This document shows positions 11,150-22,322 of a stretch of 64,000 nucleotides of DNA, piece by piece (positions within the stretch are counted from its first letter, which is position 1; every line of letters starts with the position of its first letter). The position numbers and the translations under genes were made by a program. Source of the DNA: Spisula solida (lineage: Eukaryota; Mollusca; Bivalvia; Venerida; Mactridae); the NCBI GenBank assembly GCA_947247005.1, contig OX365955.1:40279822-40343821 (forward strand), in the 5' to 3' direction. Under the pieces are notes generated by a model. It saw nothing but the letters and a program-made list of their open reading frames with translations. It was not told the origin of the DNA and did no database searches.

Positions 11150-12279
11150 GGTGCGTTCGTGTAGTAAAGTAAGTAAGTTTGGTTCTTCTATTTTTAAGTT
11201 TGAGAATTTTAATATTTTTACAGACTTTAAATAACGCGGATTTGTTAGTTATTACTTAAATCTATTACACTTTTGATCAAATGCCTCACTGGCTAGGTTT
11301 GGGCGCTAACTTGAGCTTTGTCTGGTTCGAATATCTGCACATATCTGGTTGTTTCTCAAGACGCCAAAATCTATATTTGCGTTTGAAAAGTTTTTAACCA
11401 CTGAAGAGTTTCGCTGTCCCTAGTTAAACTATGGTGACCATGGTTCGCGCCAAATCCAACCACTATAAACGTGTGTGGTTTACATAATACTGTTTTGAAC
11501 ATTAAACACGTTTAAATAAATTCTTGATTGAGAGTGTAGCCATTTATTTATTACGGCCTAAAATAAATTACAATTTACAATTTGTAAATGTATTGTATTA
11601 CAGCCTATAATAAAATGGCTCTATGTATTTCTGACTTGTTAAAGCTTTATCTATCGGGAAGTAACTTTAGTTAAACATTAAACAAACCCGTTATTATTAT
11701 TATTCATAATCAATGTACCTGTCTGATTAACACATTTACAAAGCCCGGTCTGTCTCAAATTACAAAATGTTCAGCAAATATATTTACGTCGTTCGCCTTT
11801 CAGAGACTTAAAATAAACCCGTGTTTCAGTGTGAGCGCACTAGCAAAATTTAACATAAAACGATTATTGTTTGAAACAAAAAAATAACAAATTGAAAATC
11901 AGACATACAGGGGCGGGTTTAGGGTCATCAATGAAGGGGTGTGCATTTTAGATTGTACATGTATCATTGTTAAAGTGGTAAATGACATACAAATGAGTAC
12001 ACCTAAGAAATTGGGCTTGTGGTATCGAAATGTTTAATTAGCAATACTGTAAGCTAATGTGAATTGACTTCGATGACCATTTCACATCGGGATCATGAAA
12101 TTCCACTACCTCAATAACCGAGGGAACACCAGTTTAAGCCATTATCATTGTAAGGTTGATTTCAAACTTATATTTTTGACAACAAGACTGAACACTAATG
12201 CACTAATGAGCTCAATATCACTTAACTAATACTGCAATAAAACTATTTCTTGGTAAAGCGATTACTTTTTTCCTATCAG
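11150..12279. other. upstream region of the KY-like gene, nothing distinctive
   Basis: There is no coding exon or clear promoter motif. A T-rich tract ending ctatcag lies immediately before the start codon at 12282. This could be a 3' splice site, in which case the first untranslated exon lies in or beyond this stretch. Confidence 0.35.
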
Positions 12280-12281
12280 CC

Positions 12282-12452
12282 ATGGGAGTTTGTGGTAGTA
12301 AACCCCTTCCTCCGCCGCCTACTCCTTCTCCTCCACCAAAGGAACCACCTCCGCCACCAACACCGACGCCACCACCACCACCACCAAGGGAAAATACTGA
12401 AGATTTCGCATCTGATCGCATCGATGTTAAGATTGACCAAGGCAGCGATAAG
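12282..12452 (+). CDS. KY-like gene exon 1 (acylation motif and proline-rich tail)
   Basis: 57 codons, donor aag|gtacaa. The start is chosen because MGVCGSK gives an N-myristoylation motif and the CCATGG context is favourable. The Pro-rich stretch could bind SH3 or profilin-type partners. On the minus strand the same bases read as a Gly/Trp-rich frame, which is a shadow. Confidence 0.8.
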
Positions 12453-15400
12453 GTACAATAATTATTACATCAGTTGGCTAGAGTTCAAATCTGTGTAAGC
12501 AGCTGTCACTTGTATTGAAGAACCACACAATAATACCAGAGACTTTATTTATTGAGGGAGCTTACTTGACATAATTGTCAATTTGCCGTAAGGCCCTCAA
12601 CAGTAAAACATTGAAATAACAGAAACATGGTATTAATACATCTAATAACTAATGACAAACAAAATATCAGCCGTACGGATAAATATTGAAATTATAATAA
12701 TATGTCATATAATTTGTTTCAGGTGGTAAACACACTGGCACCAGAACACCAAACTGTGATTTAAATGTTGTCAAAATAAGTTTTAAGTTTTAAACCAAAT
12801 CAAACTCAAAAACGCAGATTATTGACAGGGCCCGTTCGTAGTTTGTCTATATATTACACACGTAATATATAGACAAACTACAAAGGGGCCGTGTCAATAA
12901 ATCTGCGTTTTTGAGTTTGTGTTTGGCTTGATTAGGTTTAAAACTTATTTTGACATAATTTAAACCACAGTTTGGTGTTCTGGTGCCAGTGGGTAAACAG
13001 TTGTTTTAGTGAAATAATATACACATATATATAACAACTACATTTGTACAATTTCAATGCATACCAACACAATTGAACATACTAGTACATGCACATGTCT
13101 TAAATAGTCAATATTATTACGTGCCATCTTTATATTGTTAATGGCATACACAACCGCCCACTTGAAGTGACCATTCGTTGATCGGTGCTCGTTAAGACAA
13201 GTTTGGAAGTAGAACCCGAGATATACATGTAGGTTAAAGGTGCTGCCTCACAGATCGGGCTAAAATTTTGTGTGACATAATTTTCCTACCTAACCAAGTA
13301 TTCATATAATAGAAAGCCACTGGTGGTTGCTTCATGAAAGATTTATGGCATATAAGCAATTTAAATCACTCTTGATATTTGGCACTCAGTATTTTTCTGT
13401 TTGAGAATATCGCAGTTTCCTTCCAAAATGTTTTGTGAAATATGTAATTCACACATGATCAAACTGTAACTTCAACAAACTATAGCCGAACCATCTGTGA
13501 GGTATTTAGTTCGTTTTGCAATTCGTTTTCATCGAAAGGAAACAAATTTCAGGCAATTTAAGTGATAGTAGTGCTAATTCTATAGGGTATTAATACCCTA
13601 TAGAATTTTGGGTGTAACAATGCTAAATTACTACAAAATGCCAATGTTTCCCAAGTTATTTTTTCATGTCAATGTGTTTTTTTATGGCATATACAGGAAA
13701 CTATACTAAAATAACATGAATATTTGACAATTTAATTTTATTTTTGCAATATACCAATACGTGAGGCAGTCCCTTTAAGTGTCACACAATGGCTCACAAC
13801 ACTAAATCATTTCTACATAGGAGTTCAAGAAAGCTTAAAAATAGAACCTATATCACCCAATGTGAATTATGAAGTCTTAGTTCTACATATATGATTGGTA
13901 AATCGATGCATTAATCCCGATAAGAACGAACACGATATGTGTGTCGTTGGGTCACGTCAAATTCATTTTACCAATTGGAATAAACATTTTTCGCTATTGA
14001 AGTTTGATGATATCTCCACACTAGGTATACAAGGTAACGACAGAGTATTATCTAAAGTACATTGCAGGATCAGGTAAACATATAGTATACATATAGTTTC
14101 GGAAATTTCTCCCATTTCCTCTATTTTGCTATAACAAAGTCGAATGTACATTTAAAGATAAAAGTCGAAGACAATGTAGAAGGCTACCCAGCACCTGTTC
14201 CACCGAAACAAGATGGTGGACTAATCAAAAAGAAGAAAAATATATGGTTTGAAGATGACGAATTTAATCTTGCTAGTGATGATGCAGATCTATTTGATCT
14301 AGAAGCCGGTATAGATGATGATACTGTTGACGATGATCTTGATGACGGCACTATTACACCCTCCCAAACACGCCGCAGTGCACACCCTGTGATCAAATAT
14401 GATAAAATTGATGAACACGCGAAAAACGTAAGTACTAAATGTATGTAACATTTGTACATGTAGTAGTTTCAAGCAACACGTATGATCTAAACCAGTTTGA
14501 TATTAATTTGCAACTGTTTTATTTAGTCTTGTTAGATTTAAGGTAGTGTATCACAATACAGGCTATAAGGTACCCATATGAATTTTGTTTCGCATGTTAT
14601 TTACATCGAGAAAACACACGCATCATAATTATAAAACCTGAGTCATCCTACCTGCTGGAATAAAAGACTGCTTTGGCTCGAAACATTCAGTATATCTCTA
14701 ATAATGACAATAACAAATCGAACATGATAGGCAGCACTTATCAACAGCAACAGAGCACTAATAGAATAAAAAAGAACAGTCATATGAAAAAGAAGAATCT
14801 AGTATTACAAGCAACAGTCACGAGGAAAACCATAAATGAAAAACACTAAATGCAACTGAACAGTTACAATAACACAGCAATCTACTCCGGTATGTCGCCT
14901 AAGTCGATTAAACATAACCGGAGTAAAAGCCAACTGACAAGAATGTACCTAAATGGCGACCAAACGTCATAAGGACAGCACAATTCAAGAATAGGTATTT
15001 GGCGGCTACGAAAGACTAACCGCCATGCATGCGTCTTGACATGACTCTTGGCTCCGACAGAAACCCAGCATCAGAGCTATCAAAAAACAGTATACATGCC
15101 TTTTGAAAGTTTTATAGATAAACGAAACTGCATTATGTTTAATGCTTCAAAGTTGCCAAACGTCGCCTTAAGCAGTGCATGCTTGACCAAGAACATGCGG
15201 TAGTTGGCATTCAAATAATTTCTTTCTCCAACAACTGCGGGAATATATACGGATATAAGCAATGCTTATGTAGTGTTGTTTGTGTGTTTATAACAGGCAG
15301 GTGCAGATGTACGAGTATCCTTTGAGCTGCTGGTACAATATCTTACCAAAGATATAAGACACAGCAGGTATGAGAAGGTCTTACTTAGCAGGGCAATCAT

Positions 15401-18400
15401 AGTATGGATGAGTTCACAATCAATAGATGATGGAAATTATGGTGACGCTAATCGAGATTCTCCAAATGGGCTGCTGCAATCGCTGAAGAACAAAACAATG
15501 ACATATGCAGCTTGTTTCGCAATCCTTTGCAGGTAAACATAGTGAACACGAATTCCGATTCTATTAAGCTTATTTCCAGCTGATCGAATGGTTTTGATCG
15601 CAAACTTCAAATCACTTCCCCTCAGCACTACGGTTTAAATCCCACATAGGGTTTTTTATTTGTATATCAATGTCTATCCAGCTGATTTGCTGAAGGTCGA
15701 TAACTCTGCCTAACCAAATTTAGTTCAATTCGGAGCAATTAGGGTCTAAGCACACCATAGATGTTAGAATCACCGCGCATTTACACAAGTAACTTAGTAA
15801 TATTCAATATGTTTTAAGGATACAAATGACAATATGGTTCAATAAATACTTCCAACGGATCTTTTTACGATGACAAAAAGGACAGTGTAATCAGTACTTA
15901 CTTTTGCTGTCACAGCCGACTTTTTATAAAACACAAACATACTTTAATGTTACACTGCTTTAGTACATACATATGTTGGTTTATTCCATGACAATTTCTC
16001 TAATGCGTTTGCTAAATCTCGTTGTATACTTCAGGAAAGCTAATCTGCAGTGCGTGAAAATAAAAGGATATGTCAAAGCTGCCGGCTATGAACCTGGCGA
16101 AACAGATATTCCTGAAACATCGTGGAACGCTGTGTTTGTGGAAACTGGTTGGCAGATAATACATCCTTACTGGATATGCCGCGCTCTGTACGGTCATAAC
16201 CTCGGGGGTTGGGTTAAAGTCGAGAAAGATGGACAGAGCATGCGAACAAAGGAAAAGGCTTCAGATGGAATAGTCAGAAACACGTTTCAAGATCGCTACT
16301 TCATGCCTGACCCGGAAGAATTCCTTTATGAATGTTGTGCAATAACTCCAGCATGGCAGTTGGTGAAAGATACCGTCCCATCGAAAGAAGCGTTTGAAAA
16401 AATGCCGTATCTTCTTCCGCCCTTCTTTGGTGTAGGCCTAAAGCTAACAAGCAAACGAAGTTGTGAACTTGATAGTGTTGACGGTTTTTGTAAGATAGAA
16501 CTGCAAGGAAGTCCAGCCAACGCACACATGCTTGTATTACGATATGAATTATTCTACAAAACTGAGGACTCTGATCAACAGAACGACGAGGAACATCAGT
16601 CAAGAATGGTTTTCAATGCAAGGGCCGGTGATTTGTTCACTTTCGACATCAGATTCGTAAGCACCGGTATCTATAAACTTGTCGTTTATGGCGGGCCACA
16701 TAAATCCCCTGCTCTACGATTGTTTGAAACCAAGCTTAATTGTGATAGAACATTAGCTGGGCGTAACCTTTTGCCATTAAGTTGCCCTAAAGTTGGTTGG
16801 GGACCCGGTCCATTTTCTAGAGAAGCAGGACTTCTAATGCCATCAAGAATAAATGGACTGGTCGGTGTTTCAAAATCTGTAAAAACAGAATTGTTATTTC
16901 ACTTGCGAGACAGCAAAACTATTTATTCGGCTGTAGTTCATGGCGAAGTGGATGGGCGAAGAAAGACGTTTGATAACAGTATTTCGATTAGTAAATCGGA
17001 CCGTGATAAACTCTTAACAATCACTGCGACCATTCCTGCAGATGGAGAATATGGTCTCGCTATAAATGCAGGGAGCAAGAAGGATGAAAGGAATGTTTGC
17101 AATTACCTGCTATCCACATACGCATTCAAGGGGACAAAGGTAGGAATTTATACATTTTACCAGGGTTATACCTTTAATAGTGATTTTATGACTTTTTTGA
17201 GACCTCCAATTAGGACTTTGTTCGCTTTAATCTCATCTTCTTGTTCAGTTTTGTGTCGAGTATTTTTGGTGTACGCCATTCTCCTTTTATGTGTTCCTTT
17301 TTGTCCTTTGTACTCACCTGTTCCTGATGAGTGTTGCCTTCCCTGTCAGATTTTTCATTATCTGTTTTGTAGTAGTTATGTATTAAATCTTTAAACAAGG
17401 TAACCGTGTTACATAATGGTCTAAAAGTTAAAAGGTTCTATAACGTGTTCAAGGGAAGCTTAAATGTATGAACAAGTGTGCTATTATAAAAGTTTGTGTA
17501 ACGTATACAAGTACATTGTACTTCATAAAAGAATAAATCTAAATACAAAATGTATCTGTAAAATGAACAAAAAAAGTTATAAATGGTACTCTGATTCGAC
17601 AAAACATTGGGTACAAACTTAAAAATAATTATTCTATCGAGTCTATCTAAATTATTGAACCTTTTATTCTCAATTCCTATCGACTTGATTATTTCACGTT
17701 CTAAAAACGCAAAGACAATTACATATGTACATGTGCATATACAGAAATCGTTATTCTATCCCTAGGCAAATGTCAAAATTGCCAAGAAAAATCTTCACGA
17801 CGCAGTAATGGATCAGGTCGACCCTAGCCAATGGTCCAAAAAGATAGACGGCATAGAGGAATGTTTATCAAAATGTGACAAGCAGAAGATTCCTGATACG
17901 GACGAAGACATAATAGTTGCTAATGATGAGCTGAATCATTTAAGATGTCGAAATCGTAAGTTCTAAATCGTTGTTCACTGGGAGAATGTTCTAACCACCA
18001 AGTCTCTTAATTGACAGTATAGAGCCGATGCCGAGCATAGCCTTTATTTGCCAGTCAGCTTTCTGCTGAAATATGGCAGGCATGTGTGTGTCTCCACCGG
18101 GATATGAACCCGGATCGCAAGATTAGACAGCAAGCGCGCTAACCACTGAACTACGGATGCTAAGAGCAGAATCCGTTAATTGTGACTTCTGAATTGAGGT
18201 TGTGTTATCATTCATAATAACCCACCTTTATGGTTAATTAAGCATGACATTCAAAGTTCGCTGTATGTCATTCGTTGCGGTGAGAAGATAAAGACTTGCT
18301 TGAAATGTTAATTTTTTAGGGATATGGATGGTTCGTTCTATGGCTGACTCTTATCTAGGCGCTGCCGTCGTTTCTGTGTGGCTTTGGATTGTCTGTGCGC

Positions 18401-21400
18401 TATGTACAGTATCATTTTTTAGGAGAAAAAATGGAGAAGTAAACTTATCACGAAATTCAATGAATTTACGCACATTTATATTTAAACTGTTCGGTTAGAA
18501 AATCCTCTCAGTGTACATGTCTTTCTTTCGTCAACGTTTTTTAACGTGGCATAAACAAACCTAACCAGTTCATCATCAAGGAAACGTAACATAAAAAAAA
18601 ACAGATTTGATCTGTTCACAGAATGAGCTAAAAAATGTGTATATCGTGATTTCCGACCTAACCAAGTATTGATGTAGTAGAAAGCCACTGACGGTTGCTT
18701 TATGAAGGTTTTGGTGCAGATAAGCAATTTTAACCACTCTCAATATCGCCCACTGAGTATTTTTTCTTGAAGTTTCCTTCCAACATGCTTTGTGAATTAT
18801 GTAATTCACACATGATTGAACTGTAACATCAACAAGGTACAGCGTAAACATCGGTGAGGTATTTGGTTCGTTTTTCGATTCGTTTTCATCAAATGCGAAC
18901 AAAGTTCGGGCAATTTAAGTAATAGTAGAGTTAATTCTATAAGGTATTAATACCCTATAGACTTTTTGATGTAAAAATACTAAATAACTACAAAATGTCG
19001 AAGTTCTCAAATTATTTTAGATGTCAGTGTGGTTGTTTATATACAGGCAACTATACCAAAATTACGCGAATATTTGACAATTTTATTTTATTTTTGCAAT
19101 ACACCAATATGTGAGGCAGTCCCTTTAATTAATGGGTTTATCGCTCTAGAATTTGATACACAAATAAATAGGATATTTCACTTTTGTTTAAACTTTGTCT
19201 ACAAAATACAATGTATAACATAAAAATTCTAACAAAGCTCAAACATGGATTAGAAATTATCAACATGTTGAGCTCTTATCGTGTAACCACATTAACTATA
19301 CTACAACAAATATCGAACCAATAAACTGTCTGTACAGGGTGTCCAAAAGGGTTTACAGTTTCAGTGCCTATTTATCAAATCCCTACGTTCTGCTTTCACA
19401 AAGACAATTTGCACATGTATGCTAGACAAAAGGTTACGTTTTTTTTCTGTGACCAATTTTAAGATTATATTTTTCTAAAATTACCTTATTTTGTCCATGG
19501 CGTCTTTTTGTAGTAAATAACGATGTTTTCACGATGTCTACCCTTCTGACGTTTCCTTCTTGCGCTCGTTCTTTGAAACTTTCGATTAAATTTGTTTATT
19601 TAATTGCTGGAAATATTATCATGTACGGGTACACTAACGATGAGTATGTATAGTCCACTCTATAGTAAAAATACAAAATTACAAAAATATTTCGCCATTG
19701 TGCCTTTTTGTTAAACTTTGTTCATTTTGTATGTGCCATTCTGCAATTTCGTTGTCCAGCACAAGGCTGCTTCGTATCTTTCCAAATTGCATGTACACTA
19801 TATATATGTTGTAGATTGTCCTTGTGATGTGTAATGTCCAGTTGTTATTTTCCTCTTCACCTGGCTCTCGTTCCGTTTTAGTTTGACTGACTGAGGCGGC
19901 AGACTTTCGGGACGGTTGCCGCGTTTTCAGTTGGGTATTGTGCTTTGTGTGTTTGTAATGTTTTCTGTGCTCGGCTGGTTAAGTTGAGTGCTGCCTTCCC
20001 TGTCTGACTTAATATAATCTTTTTGACTGTTTCTTCTGTTCGTTTTAGTGCTGCGTGATTGTGAATTGAGACGGAATCTGGATGTCGTGAGAAAAACATT
20101 AAGCAGAGTGTATCGTTACAAGAATAAAACATTGCTGCAGAAAGAGATTGAAACAGTTCAACGTCTGGAACAAACGCTTATAGAGTTACATGGGCATGCG
20201 GTAGTTCCTAATTTGAAAGATGCATCTCACAGGCTTGCAAACTTGTACCATCGCCCAACAGAAGTGGAATCAATATTAAAAGCAGTCTTTATTCTTGCTG
20301 GTGTAACCAAAACAGCATCTTATGTAAGTTTGTTGATTGCATTGTTAATGTTGCGTGTATATTCCGTTTCTTTTTTAATTGATGTCGACATAGCTTAGGC
20401 ATTTAGTTAGTCAGTCAATGATCACGTGATTTACAAAAAGTTGACAAATATTTCAAATAAATTAATTTTAAGTCGACAGTAAATACTATCCATAATTATG
20501 TACATTTCATATTTTGATATGCTATATAACTTGTTTGTAATGAATAATGTGTGTGTATTTATATATGTAATCCATGGGGTAATGGTCTAAAGTCTTGAAA
20601 ATAAACTGTAAACTGTAAAACACATAATTGTTTTCGCTCTTTCATTAAAGCACTTTTGTATCATTGTTAGGACTGGAACAGTATGGTATTACATCTCAAA
20701 AGAAACCGAACATCTTTGATAGAACGAATGTCGCGATTGATGACATCAGATATACCAAAGGAAAAGATACAGAAAGTACGAAACATGCTCAAGACTTTGA
20801 AAGACACCAACATTAGATCAGTTAATGTTGATGCATACAGTTTTTACGAATGGGTACGTTTTTTTAGCGCTTGAACCTTGGTCCTACTGATTATTTCTGC
20901 CTCGGCGATGTATTCCCGATGGTAATTAATGAGCTATCAGGACATCAGGAACAGGTTTCTCGTGGTCTTATTAAGGCTCCGGTGAAGTCATGAGACAGTG
21001 TATAATATCGAAAAGCATGTTGATGAATCGTTTGGTATCGAAAGAAATCGGGAGAAATTCGACGATGAGGAATTCCTGAGTGGGGCCTAGGCTTTAGGGA
21101 GAAAATAAAAATGACCTATTAGAACTTTATTAGAAATGAGAGTATGACTTGGACCCATCTCTTGACTAATCTAAAATGGAAGCTTTGAGCTTAAGGATGG
21201 TCCGCGCTACCTTTTACAAACGCGCGGAAACTCAATGAGTCAGTGACAAATAAGAACACACTGAAACTTTGGTTCCAATGATAGCATATGAGCGTAAATG
21301 AATGACATTAAACATACTAGTATTTATATCACACAATGCTCATATTTTAACTTCTTCTGTTTGCATGTATAAAAAGTTGGTAGGTAGGGGTACAATTTGC

Positions 21401-21603
21401 CTTTGATGTTAGCTGTTTGTGTTGAGTGGTTCATTCCCTGTCCACTTTGGTATCTTTTTGTTCTCAAATCGGTATCACAAAAAGTAAAGAAGAGTTTTCC
21501 AGAGATCACACAATCAACGAAATTTAATCCCCATGAATACTAAATGATTTTCAGTGTCTGCTTTTGTCTGTTTCAGATCACACGCATTGTGGAGACGGCA
21601 TGA
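12282..21603 (+). CDS. KY/hillarin-like transglutaminase-family protein, apparent pseudoenzyme, 818 aa, 8 exons
   Basis: Join 12282-12452, 14158-14427, 15297-15532, 16035-17139, 17766-17955, 20049-20323, 20671-20853 and 21577-21603: 2457 bp, every junction in phase. The N terminus MGVCGS fits the N-myristoylation consensus (Gly2, Ser6) with a nearby Cys. Then follow a Pro-rich segment (about 8-36), an acidic linker, YDKIDEHAKN (about 138-147), a transglutaminase-like core (about 150-275), the DRYFMPDPEEF block typical of KY/hillarin, a beta-rich second half with GWGPGPFSREAGLLMPSRING and DGEYGLAI, and a charged helical C-terminal region (595-818). KY-family proteins act at muscle Z-discs or cytoskeletal sites in animals. 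Aligned by eye, the catalytic Cys, His and Asp positions read Thr214, Thr254 and His269. A scaffolding rather than enzymatic role is therefore inferred. Confidence 0.85.
12733..12991. mobile_element. near-perfect foldback MITE with 8-bp TSD (hAT-like), in KY-like intron 1
   Basis: The termini CACTGGCACCAGAACACC and GGTGTTCTGGTGCCAGTG continue into arms that pair over almost the whole 259 bp, with a small ACACACGT centre. The 8-bp direct repeat GGTAAACA abuts both ends. An 8-bp duplication is the hAT-superfamily hallmark. Confidence 0.9.
13234..13778. mobile_element. TTAA-flanked MITE, copy 1
   Basis: TTAA sits at both ends (13234-13237 and 13775-13778), with inverted termini TTAAAGGTGCTGCCTCAC and GTGAGGCAGTCCCTTTAA. 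TTAA duplication is seen in piggyBac and Kolobok-type transposons. The interior holds a perfect 30-bp palindrome at 13577-13606 centred on GGTATTAATACC. A second copy is at 18615-19128. Confidence 0.8.
14158..14427 (+). CDS. KY-like gene exon 2 (acidic linker)
   Basis: 90 codons, residues 58-147. It contains a basic KKKK patch followed by a long Asp-rich stretch, then YDKIDEHAKN, which in KY/hillarin proteins precedes the transglutaminase-like fold. The acceptor is the weak tttaaag at 14157; the frame with exon 1 supports it. The donor is aac|gtaagt. Confidence 0.8.
14428..15296 (+). other. KY-like intron 2, no other feature seen
   Basis: 869 bp without a recognised repeat or exon. Confidence 0.5.
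15297..15532 (+). CDS. KY-like gene exon 3 (start of transglutaminase-like core)
   Basis: Residues 148-226. It reads SFELLVQYLTKD, then SRAIIVWMSSQSIDD (family pattern: arginine-alanine-isoleucine...tryptophan-isoleucine), then TMTYAACFAILCR. In active relatives a Cys precedes the Gly-Tyr-Ala of this helix; here Thr214 stands there. The acceptor is ttataacag and the donor is tgcag|gtaaac. Confidence 0.8.
16035..17139 (+). CDS. KY-like gene exon 4 (core, DPEEF block and beta domains)
   Basis: 368 codons, residues 227-594. Its frame continues upstream to 15973 and downstream to 17394, but the acceptor acttcag at 16034 and the donor aag|gtagga restore the family sequence with both neighbours. 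It includes SWNAVFVETGW (where the catalytic His would be), IIHPYW (where the Asp would be), RYFMPDPEEFLYE and CNYLLSTYAFKG. Intron retention would add about 85 residues ending in a Leu/Cys/Phe-rich hydrophobic tail. Confidence 0.9.
17766..17955 (+). CDS. KY-like gene exon 5 (C-terminal helical region)
   Basis: Residues 595-657 plus a split codon. It contains LHDAVMDQVDPSQWSKKIDG and repeated Asp/Glu/Leu helices. The acceptor is tatccctag and the donor is aatc|gtaagt, phase 1. Confidence 0.8.
18035..18165 (-). mobile_element. tRNA-derived SINE, intron 5 of the KY-like gene
   Basis: On the minus strand it has an A-box-like GTTCAGTGGTTAGCGCGCTT, a B-box-like GGGTTCATATCCC, and then a tail with CTGACTGGCAAATAAAGGCT. 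The same tail occurs at 32598-32700 (minus) and 58118-58205 (plus). It does not fold as a functional tRNA with a proper anticodon arm and acceptor stem. Confidence 0.65.
18320..18498 (+). other. candidate alternative terminal exon with a transmembrane-like segment
   Basis: After the acceptor-like gttaattttttag at 18319, the frame that continues from the phase-1 donor at 17955 stays open for 58 residues to TAG at 18496-18498. It includes the hydrophobic run AAVVSVWLWIVCALCTVSFF followed at once by RRK, like a membrane anchor with a cytoplasmic stop-transfer. However, its first ~100 bases resemble a repeat also found at 47925-48010, where stops break the frame, so this may be chance. No transcript evidence is available. 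Confidence 0.3.
18615..19128. mobile_element. TTAA-flanked MITE, copy 2 (left end eroded)
   Basis: Its interior and right end match 13234-13778, including CTAACCAAGTATT, AGAAAGCCACTG and the end GTGAGGCAGTCCCTTTAA. The central palindrome is imperfect here and the left terminus is no longer recognisable. Confidence 0.75.
19129..20048 (+). other. rest of KY-like intron 5
   Basis: Mostly unique. At about 19935-20000 a segment (GCTCGGCTGGTTAAGTTGAG, then TGCTGCCTTCCCTGTC) recurs in diverged form near 17320 and 29195, so it is an interspersed repeat fragment. Confidence 0.45.
20049..20323 (+). CDS. KY-like gene exon 6 (helical, charged)
   Basis: 91 codons plus a split one, residues 658-749. Heptad-like Leu spacing in RRNLDVVRKTLSRV and IETVQRLEQTLIELHGH suggests helical bundles or a coiled coil. 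The acceptor is ttcgttttag and the donor is tat|gtaagt. Confidence 0.8.
20671..20853 (+). CDS. KY-like gene exon 7
   Basis: 61 codons, residues 750-810, basic and helical (KEKIQKVRNMLKTLKD). The acceptor is atcattgttag and the donor is tgg|gtacgt, phase 0 at both ends. Confidence 0.8.
20872..21095. mobile_element. MITE with GCCTAGG termini, copy 2, in KY-like intron 7
   Basis: It matches 8955-9177 (CCTCGGCGATGTATTCCCGA, TAATGAGCTATCAGGACATC) and ends GGGGCCTAGGCTTT. Its left end is damaged. Confidence 0.7.
21577..21603 (+). CDS. KY-like gene exon 8 (terminal)
   Basis: A short exon encoding ITRIVETA and then TGA. The acceptor is tctgtttcag and it is in phase 0 with exon 7. Confidence 0.75.
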   Translation: MTRIVETA

Positions 21604-21654
21604 TGCTTGAATAACAACTAGAATTAGAAATGTATTCTAACTGAATATTGAATG

Positions 21655-21660
21655 AATAAA
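21655..21660 (+). terminator. polyadenylation signal AATAAA of the KY-like gene
   Basis: A canonical hexamer 52 bp after the stop codon, followed within 30 bp by T-rich sequence. Confidence 0.7.
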
Positions 21661-21679
21661 GTTTTTGAATGACATTCAT

Positions 21680-22091
21680 TCTTAGCAGTACATGTACTTA
21701 TCTTCAACAAGTACAGAATTCAACGGTTGGACTTCGATGAGATACTTCACACAAAATGCTTATATGGACGTCTTTGTAAAGGTGCAGATGCTGTACAACT
21801 CAAACCATGCTTTGTCTGCAAGAAGAGGACAACTTTGAGCATTAGATAGTTTTACTTTTAATTATTTAGAAATAAAAGGTTTTGTGTATGCATTGCATGC
21901 ATTTAATTCATTAAATGCTTACCGATTTCATATATGGAGGATGACAGTAATACGAAGAATTGTTTATACAATTCAATTGTAATAATATACATGTACTTAT
22001 TTTATAAACGCTGTATTTTACGCATTAATCAGTACAAGCACACAAGTGTACACAATGTATTTGTTATTACATTTTAACCTAGCAACAGAAA
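21680..22091. other. intergenic, nothing recognised
   Basis: AT-rich sequence with no clear gene or repeat. Confidence 0.4.
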
Positions 22092-22322
22092 TATACTGGG
22101 CGTCACTGAAAAGTTACCACTTATATATATACCTCTGTATACAATATGACCTATCGGTACAAAAGGTTGATAGTGTGTGCATTTGAATATTATTAAATAG
22201 GATAACTTTGACTACACGGTAAGGTCAAAACATACTCGTGTTCGGCTTTTAGGACAGTGTAACGTGAATTTTAAAGTATAAGAGTCAATAGGGTGGTAAC
22301 TTTTCTTTGATGCTGAGTATAT
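22092..22322. mobile_element. foldback MITE
   Basis: The left end ATACTGGGCGTCACTG followed by AAAAGTTACCAC is mirrored by GTGGTAACTTTTCTTTGATG and then CTGAGTAT on the right. There is no coding capacity. Confidence 0.6.

Noticed and set aside
12218..12458. Minus-strand Gly-rich and Trp-rich frames
   Set aside because: Antisense of the proline-rich N-terminal exon of the KY-like gene.
15973..17394. A 473-codon uninterrupted reading frame as a single-exon gene
   Set aside because: The first 20 codons and the last 85 lie outside the splice sites at 16034 and 17140. Only 16035-17139 continues the KY/hillarin family sequence in phase with its neighbours.
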